NCBI GenBank assembly: GCA_905216195.1
Contig: CAJMSX010000014.1
Coordinates: 5,038-69,037, forward strand
Origin: an uncultured bacterium
GTDB lineage: Bacteria; Bacteroidota; Bacteroidia; Bacteroidales; Marinifilaceae
Direction of reading: 5' to 3'
Length of the DNA stretch: 64,000 nt
Numbering within the stretch: position 1 is the stretch's first letter; each line of letters begins with the position of its first letter. A model generated the notes under the pieces. The model worked only from the letters and a program-made list of their open reading frames with translations. It did no database searches and was not told where the DNA came from. Of this stretch, positions 53,649 to 61,712 are shown in pieces. The position numbers and the translations under genes are program-made.

Positions 53649-54211
53649 AGGGTCTTTTGGCAGAGGCTGCCCCTACGTATGCTGTGATCGAGTGTGGAGG
53701 AGTGGGATATTATCTGAATATTTCGGTAAATACCTATTCTAAAATTGCCGGAAGTAAGGAGGTATGTCTGTATGCGCATTTGATTGTGCGGGAAGATGCC
53801 CATTTGTTATACGGTTTTTTTACCCGGGAAGAAAGGACTTTGTTTCGTCAATTGATTTCGGTTTCAGGCATCGGTGCGAATACGGCCGGGGTCATGCTGA
53901 GTTCCATGACGACCGATGAAATTGTCCAGGCGATTCTGACGGAAAACGTCAGCGCCATTAAAAGTGTGAAAGGGATCGGTTTGAAAACGGCCCAGCGGGT
54001 GATTATCGAATTGAAAGATAAGGTGGGCACTTCGGGGGGGACGGATCAGACGTTATTTACATCCGGTTCTTTGAAGGAAGAGGCTTTGTCCGCTTTGGTA
54101 ATGCTGGGATTTGTGAAAACGCAGGCTTCCAAGGTCCTGGAACGTATTTTGGCTTCCGGGGAAAATATTTCCGTGGAAGAGTTGATCAAACAAGCGCTCC
54201 GGCAATTGTAA
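53633..54211 (+). CDS. ruvA: Holliday junction branch migration protein RuvA
   Basis: 192 residues in three domains. An OB-fold (1-63, M-Y-E-Y-I-K-G-x-L). A helix-hairpin-helix domain (about 64-140) has V-S-G-I-G-A-N-T-A and V-K-G-I-G-L-K-T-A-Q-R, which contact junction DNA. A C-terminal RuvB-binding UBA-like domain (about 148-192, S-A-L-V-M-L-G-F). It binds four-way junctions and recruits RuvB. No ruvB or ruvC in the window. Confidence 0.96.
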   Translation: MYEYIKGLLAEAAPTYAVIECGGVGYYLNISVNTYSKIAGSKEVCLYAHLIVREDAHLLYGFFTREERTLFRQLISVSGIGANTAGVMLSSMTTDEIVQAILTENVSAIKSVKGIGLKTAQRVIIELKDKVGTSGGTDQTLFTSGSLKEEALSALVMLGFVKTQASKVLERILASGENISVEELIKQALRQL

Positions 54212-54391
54212 ACCGCTTGGAAGAACAGCTGGGGAGGGGGCCGGCAGAAGGATTTTCCCTCCTGTACCGGAGAAATAGGGTAACCTTCCCTGTTTTTTGC
54301 CGTTTTATATCTGACGGTTTTTTATCGGTAGGCCCGAATCTGCCGACTTTCGTCCGGAAAAGAAGAGAAACCGTTAATTAAATTTCAATAC

Positions 54392-55030
54392 ATGGAAATA
54401 AAAATATTTGTAAATAATCCCTGGCAACAGAATACGGTTGTGTTATACGATCAGACGGGGGAGGCCGTCATCATCGATTGCGGTTGTTACAGCGAGGAAG
54501 AGCGCAGAAAAGTAGCGGCTTTTCTGAGCGTAGAGAAATTGCAGCCGGTGGCTTTGCTGAATACCCATCTTCATATCGATCATATTTTCGGTAATCAGTT
54601 TGTGAAAGATACTTACGGACTGGAAACTCAGGCGAGTCCCGACGACGAGTACCTGATCGAAAATGCCATCGGATATGCAGCTATGCTCGGTGTAAGAGGC
54701 ATAGCCCAGCCTCCCGGAATCGGTACTTATCTGAAAGAGGGAGATCCGGTAAAATTCGGTTGTTCGGAATTGAAAGTGATTGCCGTTCCCGGACATTCCC
54801 CGGGGGGCTTGTGTTTTTACAGTGCTTCCGACCGGTTGTTGATAGCAGGAGATGTTTTGTTTGCCGGAAGTATCGGCCGGTCCGACTTACCGGGCGGAGA
54901 CGGGGAGCTGCTGATTCGGGAGATAAGAAAGAAATTATTTGTATTGCCGGACGATGTGCGGGTGATTCCGGGACATGGGCCGGCGACGACCCTGGGAGAG
55001 GAAAAGAGATATAACCCGTTTTTCCGTTAA
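54392..55030 (+). CDS. Metallo-beta-lactamase fold hydrolase (glyoxalase II-like)
   Basis: 212 residues. Metal motif T-H-L-H-I-D-H (H-x-H-x-D-H) near 58-64, later P-G-H-S-P-G and G-D-V-L-F, and the last ligand in I-P-G-H-G. The glyoxalase-II C-terminal helical domain is missing, so a generic thioester or S-lactoylglutathione-like hydrolase. The preceding 180 bases hold only weak hairpins. Followed 28 bases later by the MTA/SAH nucleosidase. Confidence 0.88.
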   Translation: MEIKIFVNNPWQQNTVVLYDQTGEAVIIDCGCYSEEERRKVAAFLSVEKLQPVALLNTHLHIDHIFGNQFVKDTYGLETQASPDDEYLIENAIGYAAMLGVRGIAQPPGIGTYLKEGDPVKFGCSELKVIAVPGHSPGGLCFYSASDRLLIAGDVLFAGSIGRSDLPGGDGELLIREIRKKLFVLPDDVRVIPGHGPATTLGEEKRYNPFFR

Positions 55031-55058
55031 CGGCACAGGTGTACAGTTTATTACAAGT

Positions 55059-55742
55059 ATGAAAATAGGTGTGATTGTAGCCATGCAGGCTGAATATGAA
55101 TTGATCTGCGAATGGCTGGAAAATAAAGTAGAAAGAAAAGTCGGGGGAATATCTTTTCTGGAAGGACAGACGGGAGGTCAGTCCGTAGTACTGATGCGTA
55201 GCGGGATTGGGAAAGTGTGTTCGGCAGTAGGTGCGGTTGAAATGATCCGGGTTTTTCAACCGGACGTCCTGATTAACACGGGGGTGGCAGGAGGTATAGA
55301 TGCTTCTCTGAATGTCATGGATATTGTTGTCGGCCAACGCATGGTCTATCACGATGTCTGGTGCGGTGAAGGAAATGCTTACGGACAGGTACAGGGGATG
55401 CCGGCTTATTTTAGGGCTGACCAGCATATGCATCGGGTGGCGATGAGCTTGGAGACGGATGTTTGCCTGAAAGACGGATTGATTTGCAGCGGGGATCGGT
55501 TTATTACCGACCGGGAAAGTCTGGAACGGATCAAATCGGATTTTCCGGAAGGTTTGGCAGTGGATATGGAATCCTGTTCCATTGCACAGGTATGTTATAT
55601 GTATGACGTGCCTTTTTTAAGTTTCCGGGTCATCAGCGATATTCCCGGAGCCGCTAAGCATGCGGAACAATACCGGAACTTTTGGGTTACGGCTCCGCGG
55701 AAATCCTTTCAGGTATTTCGTCAGCTTCTGGCGAAGCTTTAA
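55059..55742 (+). CDS. mtnN: 5'-methylthioadenosine/S-adenosylhomocysteine nucleosidase
   Basis: 227 residues from the ATG at 55059; the frame runs upstream into the MBL gene. Family motifs: I-G-V-I-V-A-M-Q-A-E at the start, S-G-I-G-K-V, N-T-G-V-A-G-G, S-G-D-R-F, A-V-D-M-E-S-C-S-I-A-Q (substrate-binding Met-Glu) and R-V-I-S-D with catalytic Asp near 200. It cleaves adenine from MTA and SAH, recycling methyl-donor products. Probably an operon with the MBL gene. Confidence 0.95.
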   Translation: MKIGVIVAMQAEYELICEWLENKVERKVGGISFLEGQTGGQSVVLMRSGIGKVCSAVGAVEMIRVFQPDVLINTGVAGGIDASLNVMDIVVGQRMVYHDVWCGEGNAYGQVQGMPAYFRADQHMHRVAMSLETDVCLKDGLICSGDRFITDRESLERIKSDFPEGLAVDMESCSIAQVCYMYDVPFLSFRVISDIPGAAKHAEQYRNFWVTAPRKSFQVFRQLLAKL

Positions 55743-55761
55743 AAAACGGAACCAAGCGAAT

Positions 55762-55974
55762 TTATTCTTCCTTCGTATCGACCGGTTTGTAATTTTCCCT
55801 TTCCCTTCGGTCGGTCGTATTGGCACAGGAAATTCCTTTGTCTTTCATGTGTTTGTTTCTTCCGATATGGGTTTCCGGGAACCTGCCGTTTTTTTTCAAA
55901 AGTATCCCGATGCTGAGCGCAATGATAGACAGGGCTACCAAAATAAGAACGATGACAAAAAATTTAATCAGCAT
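55762..55974 (-). CDS. Small conserved membrane protein
   Basis: 70 residues. One N-terminal membrane helix (about 3-26), then a polar tail with G-R-F-P-E-T-H-I-G-R-N-K-H-M-K-D-K-G-I-S-C-A. I recall this G-x-F-P-x-x-H-[IV]-G-x-N-K-x-[ML] and G-I-x-C-A pattern as a conserved tiny Bacteroidota protein of unknown function. The single Cys could bind a metal or cofactor. It has its own promoter and is convergent with mtnN. Confidence 0.75.
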   Translation of the reverse strand: MLIKFFVIVLILVALSIIALSIGILLKKNGRFPETHIGRNKHMKDKGISCANTTDRRERENYKPVDTKEE

Positions 55975-56014
55975 AGTGTTTTTTTTAATTGATCTGTAAA
56001 GCGGGATTCTCTTA

Positions 56015-56022
56015 CAAATGTA
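56015..56022 (-). promoter_or_regulatory. -7 element of the small membrane protein gene
   Basis: Minus strand TACATTTG, 40 bases before the ATG. Confidence 0.5.
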
Positions 56023-56098
56023 CGGTTTTCCTAAAAGCTTAGAATCATTTTTGACGAAAAAAAAACTTAAAAAAAATGTTTGTTTATTGGGTTTTTTC

Positions 56099-56106
56099 TA
56101 CATTTG
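56099..56106 (+). promoter_or_regulatory. -7 element of the PUR-menG operon
   Basis: TACATTTG, 27 bases before the ATG at 56134. Confidence 0.55.
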
Positions 56107-56133
56107 ATGCGTTAAATTTTATTTACCATAATT

Positions 56134-56430
56134 ATGGAACAATACGATAAATACGTAGGACAGGATTCGGGAGACGAGCATGGAGAAGTATACTCAAAAC
56201 CCGTGAAAGCGGGAAAAAGAACTTATTTTTTCGATGTCAAAGCTACCCGCAATCAGGATTATTATCTGACGATTACGGAAAGTAAAAAGAAATTCGATGC
56301 GGACGGAAACTCCTCCTATGAAAAACATAAGGTTTTTCTGTATAAAGAAGATTTTGAAAAATTTGCCGAAGGATTGCGGGAGGCGATTCAAATCGTCAAG
56401 GAGGCTCTGGAGGGTAAATTGCCCGAATAA
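56134..56430 (+). CDS. PUR-like DNA/RNA-binding protein, second paralogue (DUF3276)
   Basis: 98 residues. The core is almost identical to the protein at 52109-52453 (shared K-A-G-K-R-T-Y-F-F-D-V-K-A-T-R-N and Y-Y-L-T-I-T-E-S-K-K-K-F-D) but it lacks the Asp-rich C-terminal tail. Two bases before menG, so co-transcribed with it. Why it is tied to menaquinone synthesis is not apparent. Confidence 0.88.
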   Translation: MEQYDKYVGQDSGDEHGEVYSKPVKAGKRTYFFDVKATRNQDYYLTITESKKKFDADGNSSYEKHKVFLYKEDFEKFAEGLREAIQIVKEALEGKLPE

Positions 56431-56432
56431 GC

Positions 56433-57128
56433 ATGGGGAAGAAGGAAGCTGTTAAAGGTATTTTTAACGATATTGCACCGCATTACGATCGGTTGAATCA
56501 TTTTTTGTCTTTCAATATAGATAAAAGCTGGAGAAAAAAAGCCATTGCCTGTATTGGAAAGCGAAATGAAGAAAGTTTGATTCTGGACGTAGCTTGCGGA
56601 ACGGGAGATTTTGCCATAGCGGCGGCTGGGGCCGGAGCGGGGAAAATCATAGGAGTGGATATTGCGGAAAATATGGTCGAAATCGGCCGCCGGAAAGTGA
56701 AGGAAAAAGGGCTGGAAGACCGGGTGACTTTAGCGTGCGGAGACAGTGAACAATTGGCATTCGATGCCTATACTTTCGATGCGGTGACCGTCGCTTTCGG
56801 TGTACGGAATTTCGAGCATTTGGAGAAGGGGCTGACCGAAATGTACCGGGTACTGAAAGAAGGGGGACAGGTAATTATTCTGGAATTTTCCATGCCGGAA
56901 CGTTGCCCCATGAAACAACTATATACCTTTTATTTCCGGTATATACTTCCGGTTTTGGGGGGAGCCGTGTCCGGAAATAAGGGCGCTTATACTTATTTGC
57001 CCGAATCTGTCCTGATTTTTCCTCAGGGGAAAGAATTTCTGAATGTGCTTACAACATGCGGGTTTACGGACGTATCCCAGAAGAGATTGACTTTTGGTAT
57101 AGCTACGTTGTACATCGGTTATAAGTGA
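56433..57128 (+). CDS. menG: Demethylmenaquinone methyltransferase
   Basis: 231 residues (UbiE/COQ5 family). SAM motif I L-D-V-A-C-G-T-G-D-F near 50-59, F-G-V-R-N-F and L-E-F-S-M-P in the family positions, and the C-terminal Y-x-Y-L-P-E-S-V. Last step of menaquinone synthesis: methylation of demethylmenaquinone. Its convergent neighbour is menA, which makes its substrate. Since ubiquinone is absent from Bacteroidota, MenG rather than UbiE function is inferred. Confidence 0.93.
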   Translation: MGKKEAVKGIFNDIAPHYDRLNHFLSFNIDKSWRKKAIACIGKRNEESLILDVACGTGDFAIAAAGAGAGKIIGVDIAENMVEIGRRKVKEKGLEDRVTLACGDSEQLAFDAYTFDAVTVAFGVRNFEHLEKGLTEMYRVLKEGGQVIILEFSMPERCPMKQLYTFYFRYILPVLGGAVSGNKGAYTYLPESVLIFPQGKEFLNVLTTCGFTDVSQKRLTFGIATLYIGYK

Positions 57129-57158
57129 AAATGGTGCGGAACGTTCCGGGCGGATTGA

Positions 57159-58058
57159 TTATAGGATTTGGGAAAATCCGGACAGCAGGGCGAATAACAG
57201 GGTAGAAAGGGATAAAAATTTCAATTGGGGATCTAGTTCCTTGCCGGTATGAACCCACATGTTGCGGAAGTGGACGATGAAGAGGGGCAGACTGAGTAAA
57301 AACAAAAAGCCTTTCAGGCCGTTGGGCTGCAAAAAGGTGAACAGGATCATCGCGGTAAAGGCCGTCAGAAGGAGCAAGCCGTGATAGATCCGGGCATTCC
57401 GGAGGCCGATTTTTACCGGAACAGTACGTTTCCCCGAGCGGGAATCGTTTTCTATATCCCGGATGTTGTTGACGTTCAAAACGCCTGTGATCAGCAATCC
57501 CAGTGCGGAGGCCGGCAGGAAAAGCAGTGCGGGGACGGAATGCGACAACAGAAAATAAGCTCCGAAAGTGCTCAGCCATCCGAAAAAGAGAAATACGGCG
57601 ATATCTCCCCATCCTTGGTATCCATAGGGCTTTTTCCCGATAGTGTACTTAATGGCGGCCAGAATAGCGGCACCGCCCAAGACCAGCATTAAAACGCTTT
57701 CCGTATGCAGCAAAGAGCGAAAAGCCTTGAAAATGAGTGCTATGCCTGAGATCATGGAAAGTAGGATAAAGCATAGAATCATTTTCCGGTAATCGCTCAG
57801 GCTTAAGGCTCCCGATTGCAAAGCGCGTATCGGTCCCAAACGGTCGGAATTATCCGTCCCTTTGAGGGTATCTCCCAGTTCGTTGGCAATGTTGCTTAAA
57901 ATTTGCAGACACAAGGTCGTTATCAAGGCCAGGGAAAAAACCGTTGTATTGAAAGAGCCTGCTGCGTATGCCAACATTCCTCCCAGTATGATTCCCGACA
58001 CGGAGAGGGGAAGGGTACGAAGCCGGAAGCTTTCGATATAGTATTTTATTTTCGTCAT
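57159..58058 (-). CDS. menA: 1,4-dihydroxy-2-naphthoate polyprenyltransferase
   Basis: 299 residues from the ATG at 58058, which overlaps the upstream arginine deiminase stop (ATGA). UbiA-type prenyltransferase with about eight to nine helices: first Asp-rich motif N-I-A-N-E-L-G-D-T-L-K-G-T-D, second N-N-I-R-D-I-E-N-D, and G-K-R-T-V-P-V. Adds the polyprenyl chain to DHNA at the inner membrane. Confidence 0.93.
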   Translation of the reverse strand: MTKIKYYIESFRLRTLPLSVSGIILGGMLAYAAGSFNTTVFSLALITTLCLQILSNIANELGDTLKGTDNSDRLGPIRALQSGALSLSDYRKMILCFILLSMISGIALIFKAFRSLLHTESVLMLVLGGAAILAAIKYTIGKKPYGYQGWGDIAVFLFFGWLSTFGAYFLLSHSVPALLFLPASALGLLITGVLNVNNIRDIENDSRSGKRTVPVKIGLRNARIYHGLLLLTAFTAMILFTFLQPNGLKGFLFLLSLPLFIVHFRNMWVHTGKELDPQLKFLSLSTLLFALLSGFSQIL

Positions 58059-59338
58059 AGATCGGTACGGTTGACGGGCATCGTCATACACCGGGCTCCG
58101 CCTCCTCCGCGGGGCAATTCCGAGCCGTCGATGGTGATTACGTATTTTTCGTGTTCCTGTATGTTGATTTTCCCGTCGATGAAGTCGTGGGCTTTGATGA
58201 TTTCAAAACCGGCTTTATTCATTTCTTCTATGGTATAATTGTTACGGGCATAGCCCAATACTTGTCCCGGTCCCACGCAAAAGAAATTAGCGCCGCTATG
58301 CCATTGTTCCCGTTCCTGATTCCAGTCGTCGGTGCCTCCGCACAGGACGGGTTCCAATTCCATCCCCAGTTTTTTCAGGGCGGAAAGGAGGTTTTTTTCT
58401 TCCCGTATGGTTTGTAATTTCCCGTTTTGTATTTTGATATGGACGGTTTTATAGCTCCCCGGATTCAGGATGAGGGGTTCGAAAACCATACATTTATCCC
58501 GGTCCAGTAAAGTGAATACCATATCCAGGTGAATAAAAGATTCCGGCGTATGGGGCAATTGCTGTACCAGAATGTGCTGGGCCTTTTCACTTTTCCGGTT
58601 GATGAATTCATACATCAGCAGGTCGATGGCCTGGGTGCTGGTGCGGGCTCCGTTTCCGATAACGAGGATATCGTCCCGGGCGATCAGTACGTCTCCTCCT
58701 TCGATGGTACGAATCCGGTTTCCCGCTTCCGGTATCGGAGAAATCGTCAGGGTTTTCGTCCGGAATTCCGGAGTAAAATCGAAAATAGACTGCATAATGA
58801 CCGACTCCCGGTCACGGATGGCGTTGGCCATTCGTCCGATCAGTACTTCCTGATTGATGCTCATGGAAGCGTCCCGGGTAAATAAAAAGTTATGCATGGG
58901 TTTCAATGCCCACCAGTCTTTACTGAGAAATTTGGTGAGATTATCCTTTACCAGTTCTACTCCCTCGATCAGCAGACGGGACAAATCCTCCGCGCTTTCG
59001 TCCATCAATTGCTCTTTGAGACTTCCTTTGGGGCTTTCTTCCCCGATAAAAGGTTCGATTTTTTCAATCCGGTTCAGCACTTCCAGTTTGGTGGCTTCGT
59101 CTTTCAATATATTACACAGTAATTCCCTGACTTCATAAGTGTTGGTCAGTTTGGACAGGACTCCTTTCACCTGTTTGTATTCTTCCCTGGCGATGGAAAG
59201 ATTAATAATATCGCTGTATAATGCCCGTTCTGCATTTTCGGGGGTCATGTTTTCCACTTCCTCTCCGGGGGTATGGATAATGACTCCGTTTAATTTTCCG
59301 ATTTCCGACTGAACATTTACTTCAACTATATCCTTCAT
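58055..59338 (-). CDS. arcA: Arginine deiminase
   Basis: 427 residues. Guanidino-group modifying fold: F-T-R-D and E-G-G-D substrate motifs, the catalytic His in F-I-H-L-D-M-V-F, and Cys417 in G-G-G-A-R-C-M-T-M-P. Reaction: L-arginine to citrulline and ammonia. No ornithine carbamoyltransferase or carbamate kinase nearby, so not a standard ADI operon. Its stop overlaps the menA start, an unusual pairing. Confidence 0.94.
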   Translation of the reverse strand: MKDIVEVNVQSEIGKLNGVIIHTPGEEVENMTPENAERALYSDIINLSIAREEYKQVKGVLSKLTNTYEVRELLCNILKDEATKLEVLNRIEKIEPFIGEESPKGSLKEQLMDESAEDLSRLLIEGVELVKDNLTKFLSKDWWALKPMHNFLFTRDASMSINQEVLIGRMANAIRDRESVIMQSIFDFTPEFRTKTLTISPIPEAGNRIRTIEGGDVLIARDDILVIGNGARTSTQAIDLLMYEFINRKSEKAQHILVQQLPHTPESFIHLDMVFTLLDRDKCMVFEPLILNPGSYKTVHIKIQNGKLQTIREEKNLLSALKKLGMELEPVLCGGTDDWNQEREQWHSGANFFCVGPGQVLGYARNNYTIEEMNKAGFEIIKAHDFIDGKINIQEHEKYVITIDGSELPRGGGGARCMTMPVNRTDL

Positions 59339-59373
59339 ATGATGTTTTTAGGTTCTCACTCTTTTTGTCGGTA

Positions 59374-59381
59374 CAAAATTA
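59374..59381 (-). promoter_or_regulatory. -7 element of arcA-menA
   Basis: Minus strand TAATTTTG, 35 bases before the ATG. Confidence 0.5.
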
Positions 59382-59460
59382 ATCTATAAACAGCTAATAA
59401 ACTTATAATTAGAGCTTATAATTATGCAATTCCCGAAAATAATTATGCAAGAAAAAACAC

Positions 59461-60831
59461 TTAAAACCACGATAAAATAATTCTTCCGGTTATCAGGTAG
59501 ATATTGAGTCCGATAATATCGTTCGTCAAGGTGATAAAAGGTCCTGTAGCCAGAGCCGGATCGATGTGCATGCGGTGCAATAATAAGGGAAAGGCTGTTC
59601 CGAAAATAGAAGCAAAGACGATCACGACGAACAGAGACAGAGTTACGGTGATGGGCATGGCCAGGGTCTCCAGCCGGAACAATAAAGTCAGGAGGAATAT
59701 GATGGAAGAACAGATGGTAGCATTGACGAGGGCTCCTCCCAGTTCTTTCATAATGTTTTGAAAACCGTGTTTTAAGCCGAGGGAGTTGGAAGCCAGTCCC
59801 TGTACGACGATAGCCGAGGATTGTATGCCCACATTGCCTCCCATGGCGGTAATGACGGGGATAAACATAGCCGTGACCGGAAAGAGGGCGATTTCGGCTT
59901 CGTAACGCGAGATCATATAAGCCGACACCATTCCTCCGAAAAGCGCTATGATCAGCCAGGGTAAACGGGCTTTGGTCTGTGACCAGATGCTGTCGGACGT
60001 CTCGACATCCTGGGAAATACCGGACATCATCTGATAGTCTTTTTCGGCTTCTTCCCGGATGACGTCCACTACATCGTCGATGGTAATACGCCCGACCAGG
60101 CGGCCCAGGGAGTCGACTACCGGGATAGCTACCAGGTCGTATTTTTGCATGATACGAGCTACCGATTCCGCCGGTTCGTCGGTTTTTACGGAGGTAATAT
60201 CATCGTAGTAGAGATTGCTGATTTTGGCCGAGGTCGGGGAGAGAATCATTTTTTTCAGAGAAAGTCTGCCTTTCAGTTTGTTGTCGTCATCTACGACATA
60301 AACATTATAGATTTCGTCGATATTTTCGGCTTGCCGGCTCAATTCCCTCAAACAGGTCAGCACGGTCCAGTTTTCGTTTACGACCACCAACTCCTTCGCC
60401 ATCAACCCTCCCGCCGTATCTTCATCGTAATGCAACAGATCGACGATGTCTCCGGCTTGTTCCAGGTCGTCCATATGCGACAACACTTCGTGTTGCTGTT
60501 CGTTGGAAAGGCTGCCCACGACGTCGGCGGCATCGTCCGATTCCATGTGGTCGATAAAGCGTTTCGCGATGGTTTCCGGGGGGAAAGAAGCCAGAAAATG
60601 TTCTCTTTCTTCTTCGTCCAGTTCGGCCAATACGTCGCTCCCTTTCTCATTGTCCAGGAGCAGGAACACGAAACGGGCCCTTTCGTTGTTCAGTTCTTTG
60701 AGGATTTCCGCTATGTCCGCCGGATGAAGGTCCTGAATCAGTACCGATACTTCGGCGCTGTTGTTTTCGTCGATCATTTCTTCCAGCCGGGCCAGAAAAT
60801 CGTGCGTTAGTTCGAATTGCTGTATACTCAT
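59461..60831 (-). CDS. mgtE: Magnesium transporter MgtE
   Basis: 456 residues: N-terminal helical MgtE-N domain (about 1-130, L-H-P-A-D-I-A-E-I-L), paired CBS domains (about 135-260, with G-R-I-T-I-D-D-V-V-D-V), a plug helix and five transmembrane helices (about 285-456) containing P-V-I-T-A-M-G-G-N-V-G-I-Q-S-S and the ion-coordinating Asp near T-L-T-N-D-I-I-G. A Mg2+ channel gated by cytoplasmic Mg2+. Four bases behind rsmA, so same operon. Confidence 0.96.
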   Translation of the reverse strand: MSIQQFELTHDFLARLEEMIDENNSAEVSVLIQDLHPADIAEILKELNNERARFVFLLLDNEKGSDVLAELDEEEREHFLASFPPETIAKRFIDHMESDDAADVVGSLSNEQQHEVLSHMDDLEQAGDIVDLLHYDEDTAGGLMAKELVVVNENWTVLTCLRELSRQAENIDEIYNVYVVDDDNKLKGRLSLKKMILSPTSAKISNLYYDDITSVKTDEPAESVARIMQKYDLVAIPVVDSLGRLVGRITIDDVVDVIREEAEKDYQMMSGISQDVETSDSIWSQTKARLPWLIIALFGGMVSAYMISRYEAEIALFPVTAMFIPVITAMGGNVGIQSSAIVVQGLASNSLGLKHGFQNIMKELGGALVNATICSSIIFLLTLLFRLETLAMPITVTLSLFVVIVFASIFGTAFPLLLHRMHIDPALATGPFITLTNDIIGLNIYLITGRIILSWF

Positions 60832-60835
60832 GACG

Positions 60836-61618
60836 TTAATCCCTATTAATTGCTGTGCCGGTTTCGATTTCTCCGCACAAGGTAATAAAATCGTTTACAC
60901 TCAGTTGTTCCGGTCGTAAATTCAGGTAATCGGAATGAAAATCCGGAGGAAGCAACGATTTGATGGAGTTGCGGAGTGTTTTTCTGCGTTGGTTAAAACC
61001 GGTTTTAACTACGTTGAAAAAGAATTTTTCGTTGCATCCCGTGCTTTTTCTTTCGTTCCGGATCAGCCGGATTACGGCGGATTTCACTTTGGGAGGAGGA
61101 TCAAATACTTTTTCCCCGACGGTAAACAGATACTCGATGTCGTAAAAGGTCTGCAAAAAGACACTCAAAATGCCGTAGGTTTTACTTCCGTGGCTTGCAC
61201 TGATGCGTTCGGCGACTTCTTTCTGTATCATGCAGACTACCTGAGGAATGAGATCGCGGTTTTCGATGATTTTGAAAAATATCTGAGAGGAGATGTTATA
61301 AGGCAGATTTCCGATGACCGAGAAGGGACCGGAAAACCAGTCGCGGATATCGGTTTTCAGAAAGTCTCCGTATACGATACGTTCCCGTTGCTCCGGTATT
61401 TCCTGATGCAGGTAGGCTATGGATTCCCGGTCGATGTCTACGGCTTTAACCGAAAAATCTGCTTTAGCAAACAAATATCGGGTAAGAACCCCCATACCCG
61501 GACCGATTTCGAGAACCTCCCGGGTTACCGGCAAAAGACTTTCAGTAATTTTCCGGGCGATATTCTGGTCTTTCAGGAAATGTTGTCCCAGACTTTTTTT
61601 GGCTTTGACGATACTCAT
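60836..61618 (-). CDS. rsmA: 16S rRNA dimethyladenosine transferase RsmA (KsgA)
   Basis: 260 residues. K-K-S-L-G-Q-H-F-L near the start, SAM motif E-I-G-P-G-M-G-V-L-T (about 37-46) and catalytic N-L-P-Y-N-I-S. It dimethylates A1518 and A1519 of 16S rRNA in small-subunit maturation. First gene of the rsmA-mgtE operon; a promoter -7 element ends 4 bases before the ATG. Confidence 0.97.
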   Translation of the reverse strand: MSIVKAKKSLGQHFLKDQNIARKITESLLPVTREVLEIGPGMGVLTRYLFAKADFSVKAVDIDRESIAYLHQEIPEQRERIVYGDFLKTDIRDWFSGPFSVIGNLPYNISSQIFFKIIENRDLIPQVVCMIQKEVAERISASHGSKTYGILSVFLQTFYDIEYLFTVGEKVFDPPPKVKSAVIRLIRNERKSTGCNEKFFFNVVKTGFNQRRKTLRNSIKSLLPPDFHSDYLNLRPEQLSVNDFITLCGEIETGTAINRD

Positions 61619-61622
61619 GTTG

Positions 61623-61630
61623 CAAAAGTA
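61623..61630 (-). promoter_or_regulatory. -7 element at the rsmA start codon
   Basis: Minus strand TACTTTTG; its last base is 5 bases from the ATG, implying a leaderless mRNA. Confidence 0.5.
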
Positions 61631-61675
61631 ACGAAATAGGTTGAAAATAATATACCGATTGTATTTTTATTTATT

Positions 61676-61683
61676 TACATTTG
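61676..61683 (+). promoter_or_regulatory. -7 element of the flippase-like/rsmG operon
   Basis: TACATTTG, 29 bases before the ATG at 61713. Confidence 0.55.
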
Positions 61684-61712
61684 CCCTTTGAATTATGAGG
61701 GATTAAAGGTTT

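Noticed and set aside
54681..55433. 250-codon minus-strand frame across the MBL and nucleosidase genes
   Set aside because: Spans two real genes in antisense; no start context and no domain.
60145..60810. 221-codon plus-strand frame opposite mgtE
   Set aside because: Shadow of a well-defined transporter; Phe/Val-rich without hydrophobic periodicity.
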